From a virus, in the IMG/VR virus record IMGVR_UViG_3300025070_000196, positions 1 through 26,281 of that record: 26,281 bases of DNA; one strand, 5' to 3'. This document shows positions 19,423-26,281 of this stretch, one piece after another; the stretch's first letter is position 1; the number at the start of each line of letters is the position of its first letter. The position numbers were made by a program, and so were the translations under genes. Under the pieces are notes generated by a model. The model was given only the letters and a program-made list of their open reading frames with translations. It was not told the DNA's origin and made no database searches.

Positions 19423-20709
19423 TTATGATGCGTCGATGTCCAAGCACGCTGCGAATGATTGCGCGTGACGTACAGCAACGTCCATTTCCTGCATTACGCG
19501 GATGCGTACTGCGCCGGTTGAACCGGCTGTGTATGGATCGACCAACACGTCTGGTGTTGAGAAGAAACCAAGCATCAGTTGGCTAAAGTCACCGAAGATC
19601 ATAGCAGATGCTGGATCAAGTGTGCCTTTGGTCAGATCTGATGGCACGTTGTTGGTTACAGCCAGTCTGTATCCATAGAGGCTGTCCCAAGGTGCATCCA
19701 GCAACATTACGCTATCTGTTGACGCAACCTTTGATGTTGATGCCATATGGCTCTTCACCTTCGGGTTTGTCAGATAGGCAAGTGTGTTGCCGTTGATCGC
19801 TGCGTTGTCAACTTCAACTTCTTTCACTAGGCTTGTAATCGCTGCCCAAGTAAGATCGCCACCGTTTGTGCCGATTGCAACAGAACCAATACCAGATGTG
19901 CCGGTGATGCCGGTTGGCTCATTTGAGCCGCCGCCCTCGATGGCAACATCTTCAACTTTTTGTGCAATCGCGTTTAACAGATCGTCACGAACGATTTGCT
20001 CAACTGATGGATCGGATTGAACCATTAACAGACGTGATACATCTGTGAATGCGCCAAGTGATTTTGGTGACATTGTGATCTGGCTGAATACAGCGTTGAC
20101 CTCAGATGTTGCGCCATTCTCCGCCACGAAACCGGCTGAAACGCCAGTTGCCAGCTTTGGAATAGCCACATCGCCGCGCAGACCTGTCATAAAGCGTGCG
20201 CCAAGTTCGCTGAACACTAAGCGTGCGCGAAGCGCGTCAACAAACTGATCGCCAAGGTGATCGGTTGGCCGCAGGAAACCACCGGCACTGTCTGTGCCAA
20301 CAGTCAGATCACGCTTGCCGCCCCAGAATGTATCTGGCGCATAAAAGCCGCGTGCTTCACGTCCGGTGCGCTTTGCGATTTCTTCAGAAACCTCACGCTC
20401 CAAACCTTGCAGACCTGAACCATTTACCAAGCCGCGAACAGCTTTGATGAATGAATAGTCACGCTCTTCTTTAGCTGACATATCAACCGCACCGGCTGAC
20501 TGCTCAAGTGGCTTGCCTTCGCCAATGGCGTCCAGCAGTGTTGCGCGGAATTGTGCAACAGACTGACCCGCACCGATGGCCTCATCAGCCAGATCGCGGC
20601 GGTTGTGCTTCACAGCAAGATTGATGATCTCGCTGGCATTCTTTTGGAAATCGCGCTTGGCTGCTTCGGCGGCTGCTTCGCGGATTTCGTTTTGATCAAT
20701 TTCTGACAT
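19423..20709 (-). CDS. Major capsid protein precursor from internal start (HK97 fold)
   Basis: In-frame ATG 20709 lies at residue 426 of the long reading frame and has AGGAG 9 nt upstream (20719-20723). The resulting 428 residues are a normal HK97-type capsid precursor: a charged helical N-terminus (IREAAAEAAKRDFQKN, residues 7-22) like the scaffolding delta domain, then FYAPDTFWGGKRDLTVGTD, FVAENGATSEV, FSQITMSPKSLGAFTDVS, DLLNAIAQKVEDVAIEG and the C-terminal VRIRVMQEMDVAVRH. The leader closely resembles that of the tail tube gene (AAGGAGACA in both). Separate synthesis of capsid is predicted, not shown. Confidence 0.72.
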   Translation of the reverse strand: MSEIDQNEIREAAAEAAKRDFQKNASEIINLAVKHNRRDLADEAIGAGQSVAQFRATLLDAIGEGKPLEQSAGAVDMSAKEERDYSFIKAVRGLVNGSGLQGLEREVSEEIAKRTGREARGFYAPDTFWGGKRDLTVGTDSAGGFLRPTDHLGDQFVDALRARLVFSELGARFMTGLRGDVAIPKLATGVSAGFVAENGATSEVNAVFSQITMSPKSLGAFTDVSRLLMVQSDPSVEQIVRDDLLNAIAQKVEDVAIEGGGSNEPTGITGTSGIGSVAIGTNGGDLTWAAITSLVKEVEVDNAAINGNTLAYLTNPKVKSHMASTSKVASTDSVMLLDAPWDSLYGYRLAVTNNVPSDLTKGTLDPASAMIFGDFSQLMLGFFSTPDVLVDPYTAGSTGAVRIRVMQEMDVAVRHAQSFAACLDIDAS

Positions 20710-21975
20710 TTTTGGTGTCTCCTTATCTTTGATCACTGGTTCAACATTAGCACTGCGATTAACGCCCACACCGGCATCGGCTGGCACGCTCACAATGCTT
20801 GCTTCATATGGAATCCACGAAGAGATGCCGACCGTCCCGTCAGATCTCTTATCTTCCATTTGACGTATCTGATAGCCAATAGACACATTGGATCGGATAC
20901 CGTCTTTGACATCATCATACACTTCTCTTGCAAGCGCACCTTTTCCAAAGCGCACAACTGCCCGTAGTCTGCGGTCAGCTTCATCAAGGTAAGTGCGTTC
21001 GACAACGCCAATCTGTTTTGTCATATCGTGATCTAACAGCAATGGCGCGTGGCCGCTGTTCATCCGTGACAAATCCACTGCTTCGCGGTTATGCCGCAAA
21101 ACCTCATAACCGAATGACCGTTCAACTGGTTCTTCGGATGACAGTGACATACGCACGCGGCGGTCATCTTCATCAACCATTTCACCAGCAGCGGCGCGAA
21201 ATACTAACTCGCCACGATCAAAGCGTTCCATTTCATCATCTTCATCATAGCCGGTTGTCTCAGTGATAGGCGCGTCTGATTTGCCAAACACGATTGTCAC
21301 TGTGTCTTCGGTCTCTGTGATGTTTTGTATGTGTCTATCCATTGCTTTATCTCCGCCATCAAGATACCTCAAAGCACTGATCTTGGTCAATGTGCTAAAC
21401 TTGTGACCAACAAGCCGGTCGGTGCCTTCATAGCCTTCATCTGTGCTTTGATATATGCGGATCAACGCCGCCGGATCATCTGGCGTGCCGGTTATTGTAA
21501 AATCACTATCTGGCACGTTGATCGATCCATCACGCTCAATGCGTTCAATCTCGCCGCGTGCAGTGCCGCCGGATGACCCCCACGACACAAAATCACCAAC
21601 TGAAAGCGCATCTGGTGCAGCGCGTTCGCCTTCATCAATACGATCTAAAGCCATATCTTTTGCCCTTGCCCAAGTTTGTCCGGCGTCACCGCCCCACGCT
21701 GCCCAAGCAACGCGACCTTTTGACGGGTAACCATCTTCACCGGCACTAAAACCCTCAGCTTGTTTGTCAACTTCGTGCCGACTAAAAAAGCTGTGCATCC
21801 GGCGCACTATATCAGCAGACAATTCCTGCCGATTTACTAATTGATTGGCACGCGCGACCGCAACCGCTGTGCCACCTTGTTCACCTTCTTCGCGCCATTT
21901 CTTGAATTTACGCGCTTCGGCGGCCATACCTTCGGTCGGCTTCAAGTTGATTTCAACGCCTTTATATGTCGCCAT
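19423..21975 (-). CDS. Fused prohead protease (S78) and major capsid protein
   Basis: This 850-residue reading frame starts at ATG 21975, with a GTG 3 codons earlier; the Shine-Dalgarno is weak. Parts in order: an N-terminal domain with RVAWAAWGGDAGQTWARA (about 90-110); a DUF2945/Tudor-like segment (SVGDFVSWGSSGGTARG, then VGHKFSTLTK, about 125-200); an S78 protease with HAPLLLDHD (His near 316), SNVSIGY (Ser near 365) and EASIVSVPAD; then a delta-like helix and the HK97 capsid from about 425. HK97 encodes protease and capsid separately; fusions exist but this four-part form is large. The protease would cut itself free and trim the capsid. Confidence 0.85.
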   Translation of the reverse strand: MATYKGVEINLKPTEGMAAEARKFKKWREEGEQGGTAVAVARANQLVNRQELSADIVRRMHSFFSRHEVDKQAEGFSAGEDGYPSKGRVAWAAWGGDAGQTWARAKDMALDRIDEGERAAPDALSVGDFVSWGSSGGTARGEIERIERDGSINVPDSDFTITGTPDDPAALIRIYQSTDEGYEGTDRLVGHKFSTLTKISALRYLDGGDKAMDRHIQNITETEDTVTIVFGKSDAPITETTGYDEDDEMERFDRGELVFRAAAGEMVDEDDRRVRMSLSSEEPVERSFGYEVLRHNREAVDLSRMNSGHAPLLLDHDMTKQIGVVERTYLDEADRRLRAVVRFGKGALAREVYDDVKDGIRSNVSIGYQIRQMEDKRSDGTVGISSWIPYEASIVSVPADAGVGVNRSANVEPVIKDKETPKMSEIDQNEIREAAAEAAKRDFQKNASEIINLAVKHNRRDLADEAIGAGQSVAQFRATLLDAIGEGKPLEQSAGAVDMSAKEERDYSFIKAVRGLVNGSGLQGLEREVSEEIAKRTGREARGFYAPDTFWGGKRDLTVGTDSAGGFLRPTDHLGDQFVDALRARLVFSELGARFMTGLRGDVAIPKLATGVSAGFVAENGATSEVNAVFSQITMSPKSLGAFTDVSRLLMVQSDPSVEQIVRDDLLNAIAQKVEDVAIEGGGSNEPTGITGTSGIGSVAIGTNGGDLTWAAITSLVKEVEVDNAAINGNTLAYLTNPKVKSHMASTSKVASTDSVMLLDAPWDSLYGYRLAVTNNVPSDLTKGTLDPASAMIFGDFSQLMLGFFSTPDVLVDPYTAGSTGAVRIRVMQEMDVAVRHAQSFAACLDIDAS
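20719..20723 (-). promoter_or_regulatory. Internal ribosome-binding site for capsid
   Basis: AGGAG on the minus strand lies 9 nt before the in-frame ATG 20709, exactly at the junction of the protease and capsid domains. It is stronger than the site at the true 5' end of the fusion gene. Confidence 0.7.
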
Positions 21976-23452
21976 CTTCTTCACGCCCTACATCGATTGA
22001 TGGCTGTGCCGGTAACTTGGCACCAAATGGCTGAAACGCTGTGTCGATGCCATAACGGTCGGCCAGTTCGCTTTCGCGGTTGATCTGTTCAAATATTTCT
22101 TCAGTATCGCGGCCATATTGACTATGCACATCTTGCAAGCTGACGATGCCGTTGTTTAGTGCAGTGACGCTGGCGTTGATTTCTTTTTGCGGGTCAACCC
22201 ACGCAAAACCGCGTGGCCGGTATATAACCTGATCAGCAAACAGATCATATTTACCCATCGGCAGATTGATGCGACCAACTGTGATGACCATTTCTAGCCA
22301 AGCGCGATAGATCGGATCAACAAACTGATCGATCATAAACTGTTGGATCATCTTAAAATGGTCACGATCTTCAATAGTGCCTTGCCGGATGCTGCTATAG
22401 CTGACACCTTCCAGATTGTTTGCCAGTGAAACATAGCTGACGCCAAGCCCTGACGCGATCCCGCGCAATATGGCTTTTTCAAATTCATCGAAACTTTCGG
22501 TGCCAGATGACGGGTCGAATGCTTTGAAATCCATTCCGACCGGCAACTGCGAAAACGTGCCGGGGCTGGCGTCCATTATTGGTGCCGCATTGTCGTAATC
22601 ATCGCCAATAAAGCCATCACCTTCCGGGCTGGTAAAGAAACCCATCTTTGACGCAGCAACCCGCGCATTTACAAGCGTGGCTTCTTCATAACCATCCAGC
22701 ATTTTCAGCCGTGACAGCACGTTTGACATCCACGGGGTGCCGCGTGTTTGTCCAGCGCGTTCCTGTATATAGCAATGAATGATCTGATCGGCTGGCACAA
22801 TCTTGTGATGCCGCTTTGTTTTGCTGCCATAGCCCTGATCGTGATGTGGGTGATCTTCAAACAGATAATAATTCAGTGGCTTGCCGGTGCGTTTGTCTAA
22901 CTCGACACCCATCCGCACTTCATTGCCGTTATTCAGCCGCGCGTCATAACCTTCATCAAGATAGTCAGCTTCCAGAAATTTCAGCGAAAAGCCAAACGGG
23001 TTGCCAGCAGGGTTCTTGATTTTCTGGATAAGCACTTCACCATCGCGTGCCAGCGTTTCAAGAAATAACCGCTGCGCTTGTGACCACGACATACGGCCAT
23101 CAACTGTGCAAAAGCCGGTGCGACCCCACTGCTGCCACGCCTGTTCGATGATGCGGTTTCCAACACTATCAAGCGATCCATCATCGTTGCGTTTCCGCAC
23201 CTGTATCCGCACGCCGTTATGACCGACCACGTTTGTTGTCATTATCTGCAAATAGCGTTTGCCATATGGGTGATTGCGGCTGATGTCGCGGCATCTGTCG
23301 CGCAATATACGCAGTGACGGTTTGATTTCACTGTCGGCTGACCGGCTGCTGCTAATGAAATCGCTAAATAGTCTGCCGGTGTCTGCCCCGTGGTATGCTC
23401 TAGCCATCTTGCGTGGCTTTGATTTTGCTTTAAAGAAATCGAAAACGCCCAT
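21962..23452 (-). CDS. Portal protein, lambda GpB-type
   Basis: This 496-residue protein follows the Phage_portal_2 pattern: RILRDRCRDISRNHPYGKRY, TNVVGHNGVRIQVR, EQAWQQWGRTGFC, MSWSQAQRLFLETLARDGEV, then IIHCYIQERAGQTRGTPWMS and LGVSYVSLANNLEGVSYSS. The portal is a dodecameric ring at one capsid vertex through which DNA enters and leaves. ATG 23452 has GAGG 8 nt upstream. Its 3' end overlaps the protease-capsid gene by 14 bp. It lacks a fused protease such as lambda gpC; that function sits in the next gene. Confidence 0.9.
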   Translation of the reverse strand: MGVFDFFKAKSKPRKMARAYHGADTGRLFSDFISSSRSADSEIKPSLRILRDRCRDISRNHPYGKRYLQIMTTNVVGHNGVRIQVRKRNDDGSLDSVGNRIIEQAWQQWGRTGFCTVDGRMSWSQAQRLFLETLARDGEVLIQKIKNPAGNPFGFSLKFLEADYLDEGYDARLNNGNEVRMGVELDKRTGKPLNYYLFEDHPHHDQGYGSKTKRHHKIVPADQIIHCYIQERAGQTRGTPWMSNVLSRLKMLDGYEEATLVNARVAASKMGFFTSPEGDGFIGDDYDNAAPIMDASPGTFSQLPVGMDFKAFDPSSGTESFDEFEKAILRGIASGLGVSYVSLANNLEGVSYSSIRQGTIEDRDHFKMIQQFMIDQFVDPIYRAWLEMVITVGRINLPMGKYDLFADQVIYRPRGFAWVDPQKEINASVTALNNGIVSLQDVHSQYGRDTEEIFEQINRESELADRYGIDTAFQPFGAKLPAQPSIDVGREEDGDI

Positions 23453-23454
23453 TG

Positions 23455-24036
23455 TTAAAACCTCACAAGCACTGTTGCGCCAGTGTGATCACCTTGCGCG
23501 GCGCGCTCTTTTTGCAACTCTTTTGCATATTCTTTACGGTAAAAATCACGCGCACTGATTAAATCTTCAAACGACATTTTTGTTAATGATCGCCCGTTGA
23601 TTGAATAGCTGGCAACATCTGCATCTGCTTTGCCTTGCAAAATGCTTTCGATCTTGTCGATCATTATTTGCGCGTGACTGCGAGGATCAACATTGTCATC
23701 CAGATCATAGTGTATATCGAGCGTGCCGGTATCTATGATGATACGGTTGCTTGTGGATGTTTCTGTGATTTCAAGCTGCCAATGATAATGGCCTTGATCA
23801 AAAGACGCACTGTCTGTGCTGTTTATTGTGAAAAGATAATATGTGCTTGCTTCGGTTGCTGCAACTTTAATTTCGCTGCTTGAACCGTGTGCCAGCCGCG
23901 CAACCCATTCTGCACTGTGCGTGGCCACAGGATAGTCGCCAACGATGTCTTCACGTTTCCATTGAACGAAATCACCGATGCTAAACCGTTGCGGTTCAGT
24001 TGTGGGTGCATTATCTGTGTTGAAAAGATTTGCCAT
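23455..24036 (-). CDS. gpW-like head-joining protein with N-terminal beta domain
   Basis: The gene encodes 193 residues. The C-terminal 70 (IESILQGKADADVASYSING, then RSLTKMSFEDLISARDFYRK) are helix-rich and fit the size and place of the small gpW-type connector between terminase and portal genes (lambda gpW is 68 residues). Residues 1-115 form an additional beta domain (FSIGDFVQWKREDIVGDYPV and HYHWQLEITET). The fused form would be about three times the usual length. gpW seals the filled head. The assignment rests mainly on the C-terminus and gene order. ATG 24036 lies 3 bp downstream of the terminase stop. Confidence 0.65.
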   Translation of the reverse strand: MANLFNTDNAPTTEPQRFSIGDFVQWKREDIVGDYPVATHSAEWVARLAHGSSSEIKVAATEASTYYLFTINSTDSASFDQGHYHWQLEITETSTSNRIIIDTGTLDIHYDLDDNVDPRSHAQIMIDKIESILQGKADADVASYSINGRSLTKMSFEDLISARDFYRKEYAKELQKERAAQGDHTGATVLVRF

Positions 24037-24039
24037 TAT

Positions 24040-25905
24040 TTACCGCCAGCTATTAACAAAGCCGCCCTGTCGCGGTCGGCGTGCAAGAGGATTAGGCTGT
24101 TGCGGTTGCGGCTCTGTGTCTGGTTCCGGCGCATTCACAACCCTATCGGCAACAGCGTTAATGTTCAGCGACAAGATACACAGCGCAGCATAAGCATACA
24201 CGCGGCAGTCAAGTGCCTCATTGCGGGTTCTTGTCTTTACAAATTCGCGGCGTGGGAAGCCCTTTTGATATTTTGTGACGATTTTTTCACTATTAGCCAA
24301 CTGCTGATAGTATTCGTCAGAACGCCCCGCCGGAAAATGACAATAGCCCGCACCACTAGATTGTATCTTTAATCTCGAAAAAATCAATTCCTTAATGGGA
24401 AACGTTCCGACCGTAAACAGCTTTATCTTGCCAATGTTGTTTTTTGACGGTCTGCCGACAAGTGGTCGCTGTTCACCGGCCATACCTTTGATCGCAAATA
24501 TGCGCCGACCTTCGCGCGGTCTGACAAAATTATATACGGCTTGCGTATAGTGACCGCCACTATCCACGCACGCAGCGCGAATGCCAAGTTGTCTGCCGCT
24601 TTCGGTCGTATAGCTGGCTTTCAAGATGTTATCCAGATCGTTCCACAGATGCGGCGTTGACGGGTCGCCATAAAGCGTTTTGTAATCCAGCGACCAACTT
24701 TCTTCATCACGCCCCCAGCCAATCAGTTCCAATTCCAGTCGGTCATCCTGCACATCGATGCCAGCCGTTATCACAACGATGTCATCAGGTATGCTTGCGC
24801 CAAATTCTTCTTCGCGGTCTTCAAAGCGGATGTCACCGACTGTTTCGCCTTGGTCTTCCCACGTTTCGGCCAAAAATGTATTCACAAACACCCGCAACGT
24901 ATCTGGTGCTTTTTTAGCTATTAGGAAATCGCGCACTGCGTCTGCCAGCATTGTCCAAGGCGAATAAAGCCCGTTTATGTGGAAACCAGCCACGCCGGTG
25001 AAATCAGCAGTCGCCACCCATTCACCTTTACGCACCGACCTGTTGCGTTTTGCATCGTCCCAGACACTGCCGCACGCTTCGCACGCATAATATGCAGTCT
25101 CCGGCTTGTCTTTTTCCCATTTGACATTCGACCATTTCAGCGTCTGCACTGTGCCGCAATCTTCACACGGCACGAAATACTGCCGCTTGTCGCTTTCTTC
25201 ATACTGGCTTTCGATCATAGACGCGCCTTTATTGGTCGGCGTGCTGACCATCACCATTTTGCGGTTGTGAAACGTGGCTGACCGTTTTCTGGCCAATAGG
25301 ATCGGCGACCCCTCAGATCCGGCAGATGGCGGATAGCGGTCGACCTCATCGCATAAAACCACGCGGATCGGGCGTGATGCCAAGCCAGCAGCACTGTTCG
25401 ACCCGACCAAGCTGATATGACCGCCGGTAAACACCTTGTGCGTTGTGGTGTTGTTTGCATCGCGGCTGCGCGGATCTTTGACGCTGCCCCGCAGTGCCGG
25501 TGTGTCACGCAGCATAGGTGCAAGACGGTCTTTGCTAAATGCTTGTGCCATTTCCAGCGTTGGCTGTACCAGTAGAATCGGTGACGGGTCGTGATGAATG
25601 TGAAAGCCAATGACGTTCAACAGCATTTCGGTTTTGCCGACCTGTGCGCCAGCCATCACCACGATGTCACGCAAACGCTGATCACTGATCGCATCCATAA
25701 TGCCGCGCTGGTATTCGGCGCGTGATGTCACCCAGCGGCCAGCGGCGGCACTAGCTTCCGATGACAGTCGCCTTTCGCGGTCTGCCCACTCTCCCACGCT
25801 TAGGCGCGGCGGTGGCTTTAGCGTCTGCATTGCCCCCACTATCACCGCCTTCAGTGACGCTTGTGCGTCCAGCGTGTTCGTGTGGTTGGTAAGATGATAG
25901 TTCAT
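24040..25905 (-). CDS. terL: Terminase large subunit, GpA family
   Basis: This 621-residue protein belongs to the lambda GpA group: LSVGEWADRERRLSSEASAA, Walker A-like AGAQVGKT (about 85-92), Walker B VVLCDE (about 182-187), motif III STPTNKG, a CxxC pair set (CEDC, CEAC) and the nuclease start VITAGIDVQDDRLELELIGW. GpA proteins cut cos sites and drive DNA into the prohead. ATG 25905 has GGGA 8 nt upstream but lies 155 bp inside terS; ATG 25830 (residue 26) would cut the overlap to 80 bp. The C-terminus is Pro/Gln-rich. Confidence 0.92.
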   Translation of the reverse strand: MNYHLTNHTNTLDAQASLKAVIVGAMQTLKPPPRLSVGEWADRERRLSSEASAAAGRWVTSRAEYQRGIMDAISDQRLRDIVVMAGAQVGKTEMLLNVIGFHIHHDPSPILLVQPTLEMAQAFSKDRLAPMLRDTPALRGSVKDPRSRDANNTTTHKVFTGGHISLVGSNSAAGLASRPIRVVLCDEVDRYPPSAGSEGSPILLARKRSATFHNRKMVMVSTPTNKGASMIESQYEESDKRQYFVPCEDCGTVQTLKWSNVKWEKDKPETAYYACEACGSVWDDAKRNRSVRKGEWVATADFTGVAGFHINGLYSPWTMLADAVRDFLIAKKAPDTLRVFVNTFLAETWEDQGETVGDIRFEDREEEFGASIPDDIVVITAGIDVQDDRLELELIGWGRDEESWSLDYKTLYGDPSTPHLWNDLDNILKASYTTESGRQLGIRAACVDSGGHYTQAVYNFVRPREGRRIFAIKGMAGEQRPLVGRPSKNNIGKIKLFTVGTFPIKELIFSRLKIQSSGAGYCHFPAGRSDEYYQQLANSEKIVTKYQKGFPRREFVKTRTRNEALDCRVYAYAALCILSLNINAVADRVVNAPEPDTEPQPQQPNPLARRPRQGGFVNSWR

Positions 25906-26212
25906 CCAACGCTTCCCTCACTTGGTTTTCCAAAATGCTTTGAACGGTTGCCAGTTCAGTTTCAGTTGCACAGACCGGCGCACATACTGATGGCAGTGCC
26001 AACAACCGCGCCTTCATTGCTGCTAACACATCAACCCACGCACCGGCAACATCTTCCGCTGGCACCAGCTTAGCCTTGGCTTGCAACAGTTCCAGTTCGG
26101 CCATCTGCGCGTCAGCTTCCATTTTGCGTGCGCGTGCTGCGTTATAGTCAGCGTCTTCGATGCGTGGTCTTCCCACTGGTTTCTTTGCCTTTTGTGCAAC
26201 AGTCTGTGTCAT
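25751..26212 (-). CDS. terS: Terminase small subunit with AT-hook-like ends
   Basis: This 153-residue protein starts at ATG 26212 with AGGG 6 nt upstream. The middle (about 20-110) is helical, KMEADAQMAELELLQAKAKL then WVDVLAAMKARLLALPS, as in Nu1-type small terminases that bind DNA and assemble the packaging complex. Both ends have a GRPR core in a basic setting: KKPVGRPRIED (residues 11-20) and KRGRVGRPRK (138-147), reminiscent of AT-hooks. No winged helix of the Nu1 type is visible. Residues from about 103 on are encoded within the overlap with terL. Confidence 0.75.
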   Translation of the reverse strand: MTQTVAQKAKKPVGRPRIEDADYNAARARKMEADAQMAELELLQAKAKLVPAEDVAGAWVDVLAAMKARLLALPSVCAPVCATETELATVQSILENQVREALDELSSYQPHEHAGRTSVTEGGDSGGNADAKATAAPKRGRVGRPRKATVIGS

Positions 26213-26228
26213 TGTTATCCCTATTGTT

Positions 26229-26248
26229 GCAATATTTTAAATAATTCT
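26229..26248. other. AT-rich stretch between terS and the terminal repeat
   Basis: CAATATTTTAAATAATTCT lies 16-35 bp upstream of the terS start, within the 69-bp gap before the end. It is the most AT-rich block near the end and would suit binding by a small terminase with AT-hook-like motifs, in the position of cosB. It could also be a promoter element; no -35/-10 pair is clear. Confidence 0.4.
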
Positions 26249-26268
26249 GTCGCTAGAAATCTTTTGCG

Positions 26269-26281
26269 GTCGCGCGTTACC
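26269..26281. repeat. Right copy of 13-bp terminal direct repeat (probable cos end)
   Basis: Identical to 1-13. Both copies lie in the 111-bp gap, on the circular map, between the gpZ-like gene and terS. The gap holds no intrinsic terminator, so late transcription could run through it. Confidence 0.7.

Noticed and set aside
1-26281. tRNA genes, CRISPR arrays, insertion sequences, integrase or attachment site
   Set aside because: I read both strands for these and saw none I could support; without an integrase there is no reason to propose an att site.
1-26281. Frequent GCCGGT/ACCGGC and GATC words
   Set aside because: They recur throughout, but mostly inside coding frames (Ala-Gly, Thr-Gly, Asp and Ile codons). 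Without counts against an expected value I cannot call them a signal.

Overview
The window is best read as the complete 26.3-kb genome of a small siphovirus. The first 13 bases (GTCGCGCGTTACC) recur as the last 13, next to the terminase genes. This fits a linear virion chromosome with cos-type ends, or a circular map opened at that point. The structural set is lambda/HK97-like: GpA-type large terminase, GpB-type portal, HK97-fold capsid with an S78 protease, FII-, U-, G/GT- and J-like proteins, and a tape measure. I see no integrase, CI-type repressor, DNA polymerase, helicase, primase, tRNA or CRISPR array. The host cannot be read directly. The GTA-type holin and the small tandem tail-fibre proteins are familiar from phages of marine alphaproteobacteria, so that is my guess, held weakly.

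Layout. (1) 43-995, minus: a zinc-knuckle protein and a gpZ-like tail protein. On the circle these lie just upstream of cos and the terminase. (2) 1009-1039: a minus-strand intrinsic terminator. (3) 1062-5131, minus: the presumed early block, with a winged-helix regulator, small zinc and membrane proteins, a lipoprotein, a replication-initiator-like HTH protein, a DUF6378-like protein and two PD-(D/E)XK nucleases. (4) 5132-5239: the only divergent intergenic region. (5) 5240-7404, plus: a recombination operon of RecB/Cas4-like nuclease, ERF annealing protein, a small protein ending in an SSB-type tip, and three small proteins. It closes at a bidirectional terminator (7391-7416). (6) 7401-26212, minus: the late region. 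Transcription runs from high to low coordinates: terminase, portal, protease-capsid fusion, head-tail joining, tail tube, chaperone, tape measure, tail tip, fibres, then lysis.

The late genes are tightly packed, mostly with ATGA, TGATG or TAATG junctions. Two recoding or nested devices stand out. The first is a canonical A_AAA_AAC -1 frameshift site at the end of the tail-assembly chaperone gene, which opens a 49-codon gpT-like extension. The second is an in-frame internal ATG with a strong AGGAG at the protease/capsid boundary of the 850-residue fusion gene, which would allow separate synthesis of a 428-residue capsid precursor. A UUCG-capped hairpin follows the capsid gene.

Replication appears to lean on host polymerases plus phage-encoded recombination (nuclease, ERF, SSB-like protein and possible resolvases). 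No gene cluster in the window amounts to a clearly new system. The most distinctive points are the protease-capsid polyprotein with its nested start, the SSB-tip mimic, four divergent PD-(D/E)XK proteins in 26 kb, and a small terminase subunit with GRPR motifs at both ends, the second encoded inside the overlap with the large subunit. Family assignments are by eye, without database searches.
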